From Planctomycetota bacterium (lineage in GTDB: Bacteria; Planctomycetota; UBA1135; UBA2386), in assembly GCA_016794485.1 (NCBI GenBank), contig JAEUHV010000001.1:1-42725 (forward strand): 42,725 nucleotides of DNA, read 5' to 3'. Position 1 is the stretch's first letter. Each line of letters begins with the position of its first letter. Positions 8,146-15,659 of this stretch are shown piece after piece. Both the position numbers and the translations under genes were made by a program. The notes beneath the pieces were generated by a model that did no database searches, was not told the origin of the DNA, and saw nothing but the letters and a program-made list of their open reading frames with translations.

Positions 8146-9134
8146 AGGCGGCGATCCTCGGCAACGGCGGGTTCGGCACGGCGATGGCGTTGTCGCTGGC
8201 GCGCGCCGGCCACGCCGTGTCGTTGTGGGGGCACGATCCCGTCTACACGACTGCGATCGCCGCTTCGCGCCGCAACCCGCGCTACCTCGACGGTGTGGTG
8301 CTGCCCGATGCGATCCGGGTGAGCCACGACGCGACCGCGGTGCTCGACCGCTGCGAGCTGGTACTGGTGGCGGTGCCGACGCAGCACGTGCGCGGGGTGA
8401 TGACGCAGGTGGCGGCGGTGGTGCCGTCCACGGTGCCGCTGGTGTCGTTGGCCAAGGGCCTCGAACAGAGCACCGGCCGGCGGCCGACCGAGATCCTGTC
8501 CGAAGTCGTGGGGCGACCCGAGCGCGTATTCGCGTTGAGCGGCCCGAGCCACGCCGAGGAGATCGCGCGCGAACTGCCGACCACGGTGGTCGTCGCCGGC
8601 ACCGACGACACGGCGCTGCAGGCGCTGCAAGTGGCGCTGCAGACGAAGACGTTCCGCGTCTACCGCAACCGCGACGTGCTCGGCATCGAGATCTGCGGCG
8701 CCCTCAAGAACGTGATGGCGCTGGCGGCGGGCATCGCCGACGGGCTCGGCTACGGCGACAACGCCAAGGCCGCGATCCTCACGCGGGGCCTGGTCGAGAT
8801 GCAGCGCTACGGGCTCGCCTGCGGCGCCGACCCGCGCACGTTCTTCGGGCTGGCGGGCGTCGGCGACCTCGCCGTGACCGCGTTCTCGCGGCACGGCCGC
8901 AACCGGGCCTTCGGCGAGCGCATCGGTCGCGGCGAGACGCTGGAACAGGCGCTGCGCGCGTCGCCGAAGGTCGCCGAAGGCGTATGGACGTCCAAGGTCG
9001 TGGTCGCCGAAGGGGCTCGGCTCGGCGTCGAGATGCCGATCGCGACGGCGGTTGCCCGCGTGTTGTTCGACGGCATGTCGGGCCAGGACGCGGTGCGCGC
9101 ACTCATGGAACGCGACCCCAAGGCCGAGGCATGA
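8142..9134 (+). CDS. gpsA: NAD(P)H-dependent glycerol-3-phosphate dehydrogenase GpsA
   Basis: 330 residues. GpsA reduces dihydroxyacetone phosphate to sn-glycerol-3-phosphate in the cytoplasm. The N-terminal Rossmann loop reads ILGNGGFGTAMA (residues 5-16). Other conserved segments are VAVPTQHVR, SLAKGLE, ALSGPSHAEEIA, the catalytic GALKNVMALAAGIADGLGYGDN (with the active-site Lys) and GVGDLAVTAFSRHGRNR. Length and order of motifs are normal. It overlaps plsY by 4 nt and is clearly in the same transcript. No feature suggests altered activity. Confidence 0.97.
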   Translation: MKAAILGNGGFGTAMALSLARAGHAVSLWGHDPVYTTAIAASRRNPRYLDGVVLPDAIRVSHDATAVLDRCELVLVAVPTQHVRGVMTQVAAVVPSTVPLVSLAKGLEQSTGRRPTEILSEVVGRPERVFALSGPSHAEEIARELPTTVVVAGTDDTALQALQVALQTKTFRVYRNRDVLGIEICGALKNVMALAAGIADGLGYGDNAKAAILTRGLVEMQRYGLACGADPRTFFGLAGVGDLAVTAFSRHGRNRAFGERIGRGETLEQALRASPKVAEGVWTSKVVVAEGARLGVEMPIATAVARVLFDGMSGQDAVRALMERDPKAEA

Positions 9135-9157
9135 AGCCGATGCCGCGGTACGGGCGA

Positions 9158-9163
9158 TAGGTT
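9158..9163 (+). promoter_or_regulatory. Candidate -10 element (TAGGTT) before the MBOAT gene
   Basis: TAGGTT lies 10 nt before the GTG start at 9174, matching the TAGnnT hexamers at other genes. No -35 is recognised. Confidence 0.3.
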
Positions 9164-9173
9164 CGGGCCGGCC

Positions 9174-10553
9174 GTGGTCTTCGCCTCGTTCGTCTTCCTG
9201 TTCTGGTTCCTGCCGGTGTTCCTGCCGGTGTACTTCGCCATGCCGGTGCGGTGGCGGAACCTGACACTGACCCTCGGCAGCCTCGTGTTCTACGGCTGGT
9301 GGCGGCCGCACTACGTGCTGCTGATGATCCTGAGCATCGGCATCGACTGGTTCGCCGCGCTGCGCATGGGCGCGCCGGACAGCGGCCGACCGCGCCGATT
9401 CTGGATCTGGTTCTCGGTGCTGACCAACCTCGGGCTGCTCGGTTGGTTCAAGTACGCGAACCTGCTGGTCGACTCGTGGAACCACGTGGCGCCGTGGCCG
9501 ATCGCGTGGGAGCAGGTCCTGCTGCCCGTGGGCATCTCGTTCTTCACGTTCCAGTCGATGAGCTACACGATCGACGTGTACCGCGGCGACGTGAAGCCGC
9601 AGCGCAACTTCCTCGACCTGCTGTGCTTCGTGGCGATGTTCCCGCAGCTCGTCGCCGGGCCGATCGTGCGCTACGCCGACGTGCAGCGCGAGATCGTCGA
9701 TCGGCGGGTGCACTTCAAGGAGGCGACCGACGGCCTGTTCCTGATGCTGCTCGGCTTCGCCAAGAAGGTGCTGATCGCCGATTCGGTCGGGCCGCTGGTG
9801 GACCACGTCTACGCGCAGGACACGCCCGGGTTGGTCGCGTCCTGGCTCGCCGCGTTCGGCTATTCGATCCAGATCTACTTCGACTTCTCCGGCTACAGCG
9901 ACATCGCGATCGGGCTCGGCCTGATGCTCGGCTTCCACTTCCCGCCGAACTTCCGCTCGCCGTACCGCGCACACAGCATCACCGAGCTGTGGCGGCGCTG
10001 GCACATGAGCTTGAGCACGTGGTTGCGCGACTACCTCTACGTGCCGCTCGGCGGCAACCGTCGCGGGGAGGGGCGCGCCCAGCTGAACGTCGCGCTGACG
10101 ATGCTGCTCGGCGGCCTGTGGCACGGCGCGTCGTGGACCTACCTGCTGTGGGGCGGCTGGCACGGCGTGTTCCTCGTGTGCGAACGGCGGTTCGGCAAGG
10201 TGTCGCCGTACGGCTGGCTGCCGCGCTTCGGCCAGGTGTTCTGCACGTTCCTGATCTGGACGCTGGGGCTCGTGATCTTCCGTTGCGTGACGATCGGCGA
10301 ACTCGGCCAGATGGCGCGCGGCCTGTCCGGCCTGCACGGTGCCGGCGGCGTGCCCGAACTCGGCCAGAAGGCGCCGTTCGCGTGGGGCGGTCTCGCGCTC
10401 GGCGCGTTCATCGCGTTCGCGCTGCCGCGCAGCGAGCAGCTGGTCGCCCGCTTCCATCCGCTGGTGATGCTCGGCGTGGTCGCGGTGTTCCTCGCCGCGG
10501 TCGGCCAGATGCTCACCGGCGACTTCGTGTCCTTCATCTACTACCAGTTCTGA
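9174..10553 (+). CDS. MBOAT-family O-acyltransferase (AlgI/DltB-like)
   Basis: 459 residues, many membrane helices. The GTG at 9174 is chosen because the protein then starts with MVFASFVFLFWFLPV, the standard N-terminus of AlgI-type proteins. The MBOAT core is plain: HSITELWRRWHMSLSTWLRD (His277) followed by YVPLGGNRRG, and GGLWHGASWTYLLWGGWHG with the presumed catalytic His317. AlgI-type proteins move acyl groups, usually acetyl, across the inner membrane to periplasmic acceptors such as exopolysaccharides. The next gene, 5 nt downstream, encodes an AlgX/AlgJ-like periplasmic partner. No polymer synthase is nearby, so the acceptor polymer is unknown. Confidence 0.93.
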   Translation: MVFASFVFLFWFLPVFLPVYFAMPVRWRNLTLTLGSLVFYGWWRPHYVLLMILSIGIDWFAALRMGAPDSGRPRRFWIWFSVLTNLGLLGWFKYANLLVDSWNHVAPWPIAWEQVLLPVGISFFTFQSMSYTIDVYRGDVKPQRNFLDLLCFVAMFPQLVAGPIVRYADVQREIVDRRVHFKEATDGLFLMLLGFAKKVLIADSVGPLVDHVYAQDTPGLVASWLAAFGYSIQIYFDFSGYSDIAIGLGLMLGFHFPPNFRSPYRAHSITELWRRWHMSLSTWLRDYLYVPLGGNRRGEGRAQLNVALTMLLGGLWHGASWTYLLWGGWHGVFLVCERRFGKVSPYGWLPRFGQVFCTFLIWTLGLVIFRCVTIGELGQMARGLSGLHGAGGVPELGQKAPFAWGGLALGAFIAFALPRSEQLVARFHPLVMLGVVAVFLAAVGQMLTGDFVSFIYYQF

Positions 10554-10558
10554 ACGCT

Positions 10559-11785
10559 ATGACGACCACGCCAGAGCCATCGGGAACGGAGCCGCCGCAG
10601 ACGTCGGCGCAGCTCGCCGTGCGCTGGCACGGCCTCGTGCTGGTCTCCGCGCTGTGTGCCGCGGTGCCGCTCGTGCACCTCGTCTGGCATGGCGTGCTCG
10701 GCCACGACGAGCCGCTGCTGCGCACGCGCAGCCAGCTGCACGCCAAGACGGCGACGGTCGCCAACGTGCTCGACGGCAGCTGGATGGTCGACAAGGAGAA
10801 GGAGCTGCGCGAGGCGTCGCCGGTGACGTGGTACCTGCGCGCCACCTGGAACGAGCTGCGCTACCGCGCCGGCGTGCCCGAAAGCAGCCAGGTGCACTTC
10901 GGCAAGGACGAGTGGTTCTTCATCAAGGAATCGGTCGTGCCCGACCGCGCCGCGTTCGAGCGCGCGCGACCGAATCGCCGGCGGTTCCTCGGCGAGGTCC
11001 GCGACCTGGTGCGGGCCAGCGGCGCCGAGCTGTTCGTGTTCGTGAATCCCGACAAGGCCCGTATCTACCCGGACCTCTGTTATCGCGACGGCGTCCTGCC
11101 GGCGGCGAAGAAGGACAACTACGCCGCGATCCTGGCCGACCTCGCGGCCGTGGGCATCCCGACGGTCGACCTCGCCAGCGCCATGGCCGCGGCTCGCGCC
11201 GCCGACCCGAACCCGCAGAGTCCCGATGGTGAGCTCTACTACCGCCGTGACACGCATTGGCGACCAGGGGGTGCCCTCGTCGCCGGTCGGGCCGAGGCGG
11301 CGGCGATCGAGGCGCGTTGCGGCGACCGGCTGCGGCCCCGGACCGAGATGCGTTTGTCGGGCAAGACCGCGGCGCGTGTGGTCTGCGATCTGCCGGCGAA
11401 CCTGGGCATCTTCACCGTCGAGCGCCCGGAACGCGCGGCGACCACGGTGCCGTTGAGCCTGCTCGCCGACCATCTGTCCGAGGTCAAGGAGTACTACGGG
11501 CTCGAGTGGAAGTCCCCGGCTGGCTTCGTGGCGATGGACGGCAAGGACCCGGACGCCGAGGTCCTGCTGGTGGGAGCATCGTTCGCCGAAGACAACGGGG
11601 CCGCGTCGCTGTCGATGTGGCTCGGCCGGCCGATCCGCACCAGCATCCGGTTCGGGGCCACCGGTCTGGCGTCGCTGCGCGCGGCGTTGCCCGAGCTGCG
11701 GGCCGGGACCAAGGCCAAAGTCGTGGTCTGGGACATCGTCGAACGTGGCTTCTTCGCGGCCGAGTGGCAGGATCCCAGGCTGTGA
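10559..11785 (+). CDS. AlgX/AlgJ-like SGNH O-acetyltransferase, membrane-anchored
   Basis: 408 residues. One N-terminal membrane segment (about 23-45) is followed by a periplasmic SGNH-hydrolase-like domain. Family motifs are FVFVNPDKARIYPD (about 158-171), the catalytic Asp-x-His block D231-T-H233-W followed by PGGA, and the late nucleophile segment VGAS341FAED. AlgX and AlgJ receive acetyl groups from the MBOAT protein and attach them to the polysaccharide. The gene starts 5 nt after the MBOAT stop, the usual two-gene O-acetylation arrangement. The acceptor is unknown. The ATG is the first in frame after the MBOAT stop. Confidence 0.85.
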   Translation: MTTTPEPSGTEPPQTSAQLAVRWHGLVLVSALCAAVPLVHLVWHGVLGHDEPLLRTRSQLHAKTATVANVLDGSWMVDKEKELREASPVTWYLRATWNELRYRAGVPESSQVHFGKDEWFFIKESVVPDRAAFERARPNRRRFLGEVRDLVRASGAELFVFVNPDKARIYPDLCYRDGVLPAAKKDNYAAILADLAAVGIPTVDLASAMAAARAADPNPQSPDGELYYRRDTHWRPGGALVAGRAEAAAIEARCGDRLRPRTEMRLSGKTAARVVCDLPANLGIFTVERPERAATTVPLSLLADHLSEVKEYYGLEWKSPAGFVAMDGKDPDAEVLLVGASFAEDNGAASLSMWLGRPIRTSIRFGATGLASLRAALPELRAGTKAKVVVWDIVERGFFAAEWQDPRL

Positions 11786-11794
11786 GCGCCAAAC

Positions 11795-11800
11795 GAGGAG
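11795..11800 (+). promoter_or_regulatory. Shine-Dalgarno site (GAGGAG) fixing the start at 11808
   Basis: GAGGAG ends 7 nt before the ATG at 11808. It is one of the best ribosome binding sites in the window and decides between this ATG and an earlier in-frame start at 11745 inside the preceding gene. Confidence 0.75.
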
Positions 11801-11807
11801 TGCACTG

Positions 11808-12434
11808 ATGGCCACTGCGATCGCCGGTCCGTTGTCCCGGTTCTACGCCAAGTCGACCGCCGAGGCTGCGCGCATGCGTGCGGGAGTCGAGACCTGGCGC
11901 GAGGACCTGCAGGGTTCCGTGGCGAAGAAGGTCGGCGAGCAGCTCGATTGGGACGAATCCGCGCAGGTTTCGTTCACCGGCGATCTCGGCGATTCCGGCT
12001 GGCAGGCGCTGCGGTTGTTCGCGTTCTACGCCGAACGCGACGATCTCGAACTGCCCGACCGCGTGCCGGCACTGCTCGAACTCGACCGCGAATGGCGTGC
12101 GGCGGCCGACCAGAAGTTCGTGCGCAGCAAGTACGGCCATCTGCTCGCGTGCCCTCTGTGGCTGCCCGGCGATTTCCCGGTCACGATGCGGGTGCCGCTG
12201 CCGAACGGCGAGACGGACGAGATCGGCAGCCTCAACGTGCTCGCCGACCAGATGCGGTTCCTCAACCAGCGCACCTTCCAGGCCGACGCCTGGGAGATCG
12301 TCGGCTGGGCCACGCTCGCGGCGGGGCCGGGCGGACCGTTGCTGGAAGCCGCCAAACGGGGTTTCGCCGGCCTGCACACCGCGGTCCAGTTCGCCTTGAT
12401 GCACCGGTTGCCGGTGGTCGTCCGCCCGACCTGA
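11808..12434 (+). CDS. Protein of unknown function after the O-acetylation pair
   Basis: 208 residues, no signal peptide or membrane helix. I do not recognise the family. It is a mixed alpha/beta, probably cytoplasmic protein with Asp/Glu-rich helices in the first half and a Pro/Gly-rich strand region in the middle (ACPLWLPGDFPVTMRVPLP, about 110-128). It starts 22 nt after the AlgX-like gene with a strong GAGGAG site, so it is likely co-transcribed. There are no catalytic motifs I can name. Base composition matches its neighbours, so no sign of recent transfer. Confidence 0.75.
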   Translation: MATAIAGPLSRFYAKSTAEAARMRAGVETWREDLQGSVAKKVGEQLDWDESAQVSFTGDLGDSGWQALRLFAFYAERDDLELPDRVPALLELDREWRAAADQKFVRSKYGHLLACPLWLPGDFPVTMRVPLPNGETDEIGSLNVLADQMRFLNQRTFQADAWEIVGWATLAAGPGGPLLEAAKRGFAGLHTAVQFALMHRLPVVVRPT

Positions 12435-12437
12435 CGG

Positions 12438-12455
12438 GGCGCGTAAGGAAGCGCC
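12438..12455 (+). other. Short hairpin before the secreted-protein gene
   Basis: GGCGC and GCGCC flank the purine-rich GTAAGGAA, a possible weak terminator after 12434 or a hairpin presenting a ribosome-binding-like sequence upstream of the ATG at 12468. Evidence is thin. Confidence 0.2.
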
Positions 12456-12467
12456 GAGCGGCGGCTC

Positions 12468-14705
12468 ATGGCGGGCATGAGCCGCATCGCCTTCCCGTCC
12501 TTGTCCGCGTTGGTCGCGTGCGCGGCCAGCCTCTCCAGCCAGGCCCCGCCCTCGCCGGTCGCCCCGATCGCTCCTGGTCCGTTCCTGGGCGTATTCCTCG
12601 GCGATGCCGACGCCGATGGCCAGACCTGGGTGCGCGGCGAACGCTACAAACTCGGGCTGTCGGCGCAGGGGGCCACGTTCCAGCCGCTGTTCGGCCCGAA
12701 GGCCTCGCGCGACTTTCCGCTGACGTTCGGACTCGCCGGCTGTTCGATCGCCGGGAAGGACGTCGCGCTCGCCGCCACCAGGAGTTGGCGGCGCACCGAC
12801 GATCGCTTCACCAGCGAGCACGGGGGCGTGCAGGAATGCTGGACGGTGCGGCCGGAAGGGGCGCAGCAGTGGTTCGTGCTCGCGCAGCCGACGACGCCCG
12901 GTGCGGTGACGCTGCGCATCGACGTCGCGGGCGATCTCGCCGCCGACGGCGACGGACCGGGCGTGCGGTTCGCGGCGCCGGGCCTCGGCGAGGTCCGCTA
13001 CAGCGACGCGGTGGCGATCGACGCGGCGGGCCGCCGCCTCGAGCTTCCGGTCGACGTCGTCGACGGGGACCTCGTGATCCAGGTGCCGACGGCGTTCGTC
13101 GCCGGCGCGCAGTGGCCGGTGGTGGTGGACCCGTTGCTGACCACGTTCGCGTTCGACACCACGGTCGGCGACTTCCAGGATGCGAAGGTCGCGTGCGAGC
13201 CGACCACCGGCAACTGGCTCGTCGTCGCCGAAGAACACCTGAGTGCGACCGACGTCGACGTCGTCATGTGGCGCTACAGCAACGCGGTGCCGCCGGTGTT
13301 GCTGGACACGGTGTATGCCGAGAACTCGACCGCGCTGACGCGCAACCCCGGCGTCGGCTTCGTCGCGCAGACGCAGAACTTCATCGTCGCGTGGCACAAC
13401 GCGACGGCGAACAACTTCCAGCTGCGTTCGCGGCAGGCGGGGTCGACCACGATGGGAACCCTGCTCGGCACGAGCGCCGGCATCGGTGCGGACCCGGACA
13501 ACCGCTGCGCGATCGGCAGCACGCTCGCCGGCGACCGCTTCCTGCTGGTCCTGTTCCGCAAGAACTCGACCGGCACGGACATCTTCGCGAACCTGCGTTC
13601 CTCCGCGGGAACTTCGTTCGGCACGATGTTCGTCGGGCCGTTGTTCGCGCCGTCCCAGGGCACGATGGTGCCAGGTGACGTCAGCACGGCCGCGTCGCTC
13701 ACCGACAAGTGGGTCGTCGTGTGGCGCGAGTGCAGCAACGCCACGTGCGGTTCGCAGCTCGTGCGCATGCAGGCCATCGTGTCGAACGGCGGTGGATCGC
13801 CGTTGACCGGCGAGGCGACGGTGACGCTGGAGACGGCCAGTGTCGCCGACCACGTGTCGATCGCCGGCCACGGCGGCAACCTGCTCGCGACCTGGCGTGC
13901 GTTCGACGCGGCGACGCTGAGCAACGACATCCACGGCGTGCCGATCGGCATCAGCGGTGGTCTCTACGCGCCGCAGGGCCCGGTGCAGAACCTGTCGGCG
14001 CAGGAGCCGAACGTGAACAACACGCGCGATCAGTTCGCGCCGTCGGTCGGCTACGACGGCACGCGCTTCGTCTACGGCTACCTCGAGGACGACGGCACCG
14101 ACCTGCTGTTCCCGCACGCGGCGACCGTGTTCGTGTCGGGCCCTGCGATCACGTGGCACGAAGGCCACCTGCCGCTGTCGACCGTGCCCGGGTTCTCACA
14201 CCAGTCGTTCGACCTCGCCGCCAGCACACGGCAGCTCGCCGAAGGCCACCACCTGGCGGTCTTCCAGCAGCACAGCCCGACGTTCACCGGCGACGTGCGC
14301 GGGGCCTACATCGATGCGCGCAAGCCGGGCGTGTTGTTCGCCGTCAACCAGACCGGCTGTGGTGCGCCGAGCGAACCGTCGATCGGCCTCACCGGCACGC
14401 CGGCCCTCGGCCGCACGTTCACGATCGGGCTCGGCAACGTCACGGGTTTCCCGTTCCTGCTGGTCGGCCCCGAGAACTTCTCGCTGCTGCCGGGCTGCGG
14501 CGGCTGCTCGGCCGGCATCGACCTGTCGCAGATGCAGGCGTTCGGGTCGGCGTCGCTCAGCGTCGACGTGCCACCGGCGCCGAGCCTGCTGCAGTTCCGC
14601 CTCGCGTTCCAGGGCCTGACGATGCTGCAGACCGGTGGCTGCCCGGCGTCGTTCGTCGGCTTCGACTTCGCCCTGTCCGACACCCTGACCGTGCAGATCC
14701 TGTGA
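12468..14705 (+). CDS. Large secreted protein with lineage-specific C-terminal module
   Basis: 745 residues (736 if the ATG at 12477 is used). A signal peptide covers about residues 4-25, with likely cleavage after LSSQA. The N-terminal third (to about 220) is beta-rich and ends in WPVVVDPLLTTFAFDT, reminiscent of the entry into repeat regions of large secreted proteins. Residues about 220-610 contain spaced FIVAW, LLVLF, WVVVWRE and LLATWR strands that look like beta-propeller blades. The last 120 residues (from about 620, GCGAPSEPSIGLTGTPALG to LPGCGGCSAGIDLSQMQ) match a C-terminal module that I associate with planctomycete surface or secreted proteins. No enzyme motif is visible. Likely an extracellular structural or binding protein. 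Confidence 0.78.
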   Translation: MAGMSRIAFPSLSALVACAASLSSQAPPSPVAPIAPGPFLGVFLGDADADGQTWVRGERYKLGLSAQGATFQPLFGPKASRDFPLTFGLAGCSIAGKDVALAATRSWRRTDDRFTSEHGGVQECWTVRPEGAQQWFVLAQPTTPGAVTLRIDVAGDLAADGDGPGVRFAAPGLGEVRYSDAVAIDAAGRRLELPVDVVDGDLVIQVPTAFVAGAQWPVVVDPLLTTFAFDTTVGDFQDAKVACEPTTGNWLVVAEEHLSATDVDVVMWRYSNAVPPVLLDTVYAENSTALTRNPGVGFVAQTQNFIVAWHNATANNFQLRSRQAGSTTMGTLLGTSAGIGADPDNRCAIGSTLAGDRFLLVLFRKNSTGTDIFANLRSSAGTSFGTMFVGPLFAPSQGTMVPGDVSTAASLTDKWVVVWRECSNATCGSQLVRMQAIVSNGGGSPLTGEATVTLETASVADHVSIAGHGGNLLATWRAFDAATLSNDIHGVPIGISGGLYAPQGPVQNLSAQEPNVNNTRDQFAPSVGYDGTRFVYGYLEDDGTDLLFPHAATVFVSGPAITWHEGHLPLSTVPGFSHQSFDLAASTRQLAEGHHLAVFQQHSPTFTGDVRGAYIDARKPGVLFAVNQTGCGAPSEPSIGLTGTPALGRTFTIGLGNVTGFPFLLVGPENFSLLPGCGGCSAGIDLSQMQAFGSASLSVDVPPAPSLLQFRLAFQGLTMLQTGGCPASFVGFDFALSDTLTVQIL

Positions 14706-14711
14706 GCCCTG

Positions 14712-14728
14712 CGGCGCCGCGCGCGCCG
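14712..14728. terminator. Bidirectional terminator candidate between convergent genes
   Basis: CGGCGC and GCGCCG form a 6-bp GC-only stem with a 5-nt loop in the 24-bp gap between the secreted-protein gene (+) and the YebC-like gene (-). No T-run is present. Confidence 0.35.
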
Positions 14729-14729
14729 G

Positions 14730-15440
14730 TCACTTCAGGCCGGCGTAGACGCGGTGCACGTCGTCGTTCTCGTCGAGGCGCTCGAGGAACGTCTCGACCT
14801 TGGCCCGCTGGTCGCCGTCGAGTTGCACCGGGTCCTTGGCGCGATAGCCGAGTTCGGCGGTGGCGACGCTCCAGCCGGCCTTCTTCAGGGCGTCGGCGAC
14901 CGGGACCATGTCGGTGCGCTCGGTGAAGAAGCGGCCGCCGCTCTCCTCCTCCTTGGCGCTCTCGAGCTTCTCGACGTCCTGGGCACCGGCTTCGATCGCC
15001 GCGCTCTCGAGGTCCTGCCCGGCCTGCGGGTGGGTCGCCTCGACGATGCCGACGTAGTCGAACATGAACGTGACCTTGCTGCCGAACTGTGCGTCCTTGA
15101 ACAGCATCCGGATGTCGGGCGCGGTGCGGTTCCGGTTCTCGGTCAGGCACTCGACGATCACCGGCACGTTGCACGGGCCCATGCCCTCGTAGGTGACGAG
15201 CTCGTAGTTGATCTGCTCGTCACCGGTGCCCGAGCCCTTCTTGATCGCGCGGGTGATGCTGTCGTTGGTGACCGACTGCTTGCGCGCGGCCTCGACGGCC
15301 AGCGCCAGGCGCGGGTTCATCGCCGGATCTGGCACGCCCATCTTGGCGGCGACCATGATCTCGCGAACGAGCTTGCTGTTGATCTTGGCCCGGCGATTGG
15401 CCGTGACCTCTTTCTTGGCGTGCAGCCACTGACGACCCAT
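14730..15440 (-). CDS. YebC/PmpR-family protein, YeeN-like subgroup
   Basis: 236 residues, the usual length for the family. Members act as transcriptional regulators or as translation factors that relieve ribosome stalling. The N-terminus MGRQWLHAKK with the spacing to VREIMVAAKMGVPDP and NPRLALAVEAARKQSVTND resembles E. coli YeeN more than classical YebC (MAGHSKWANIKH). The core ITRAIKKGSG, YEGMGPCNVPVIVECLTENRNRT and YMFDY-like FMFDYVG are conserved. The start at 15440 is set by this N-terminus. It is divergent from the first POT transporter gene across 219 bp. Which of the two family roles applies cannot be read from sequence. Confidence 0.92.
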   Translation of the reverse strand: MGRQWLHAKKEVTANRRAKINSKLVREIMVAAKMGVPDPAMNPRLALAVEAARKQSVTNDSITRAIKKGSGTGDEQINYELVTYEGMGPCNVPVIVECLTENRNRTAPDIRMLFKDAQFGSKVTFMFDYVGIVEATHPQAGQDLESAAIEAGAQDVEKLESAKEEESGGRFFTERTDMVPVADALKKAGWSVATAELGYRAKDPVQLDGDQRAKVETFLERLDENDDVHRVYAGLK

Positions 15441-15613
15441 GTGCGTTCGATGCTCCTGTTGGCGGCCGGCCAGGATGGCGAGGGAGCGGGCGGCAGGCAA
15501 GAGGCACGCGGGTTGCGAGGCGGCGCGCCCCACGGCCGGCGGTGCGGCGAACCGACCTCCAGGCAGGACAACTTCGTCGCTGCTTCCAGGGTGTGCCGCC
15601 ACCTGTCCGTGGG

Positions 15614-15619
15614 TAGCCT
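15614..15619 (+). promoter_or_regulatory. Candidate -10 element (TAGCCT) of the first POT gene
   Basis: TAGCCT lies 40 nt before the GTG start in the divergent YebC/POT gap. It repeats the TAGnnT hexamer seen at other genes. Confidence 0.3.
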
Positions 15620-15659
15620 TCGCGCCCCTCCCCTCTCTGCTCGTCCCAGGAGTCACTGC

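Noticed and set aside
7704..10457. Minus-strand open frame of over 900 codons opposite plsY, gpsA and the MBOAT gene
   Set aside because: Composition is that of an antisense shadow, and three strongly conserved genes occupy the plus strand.
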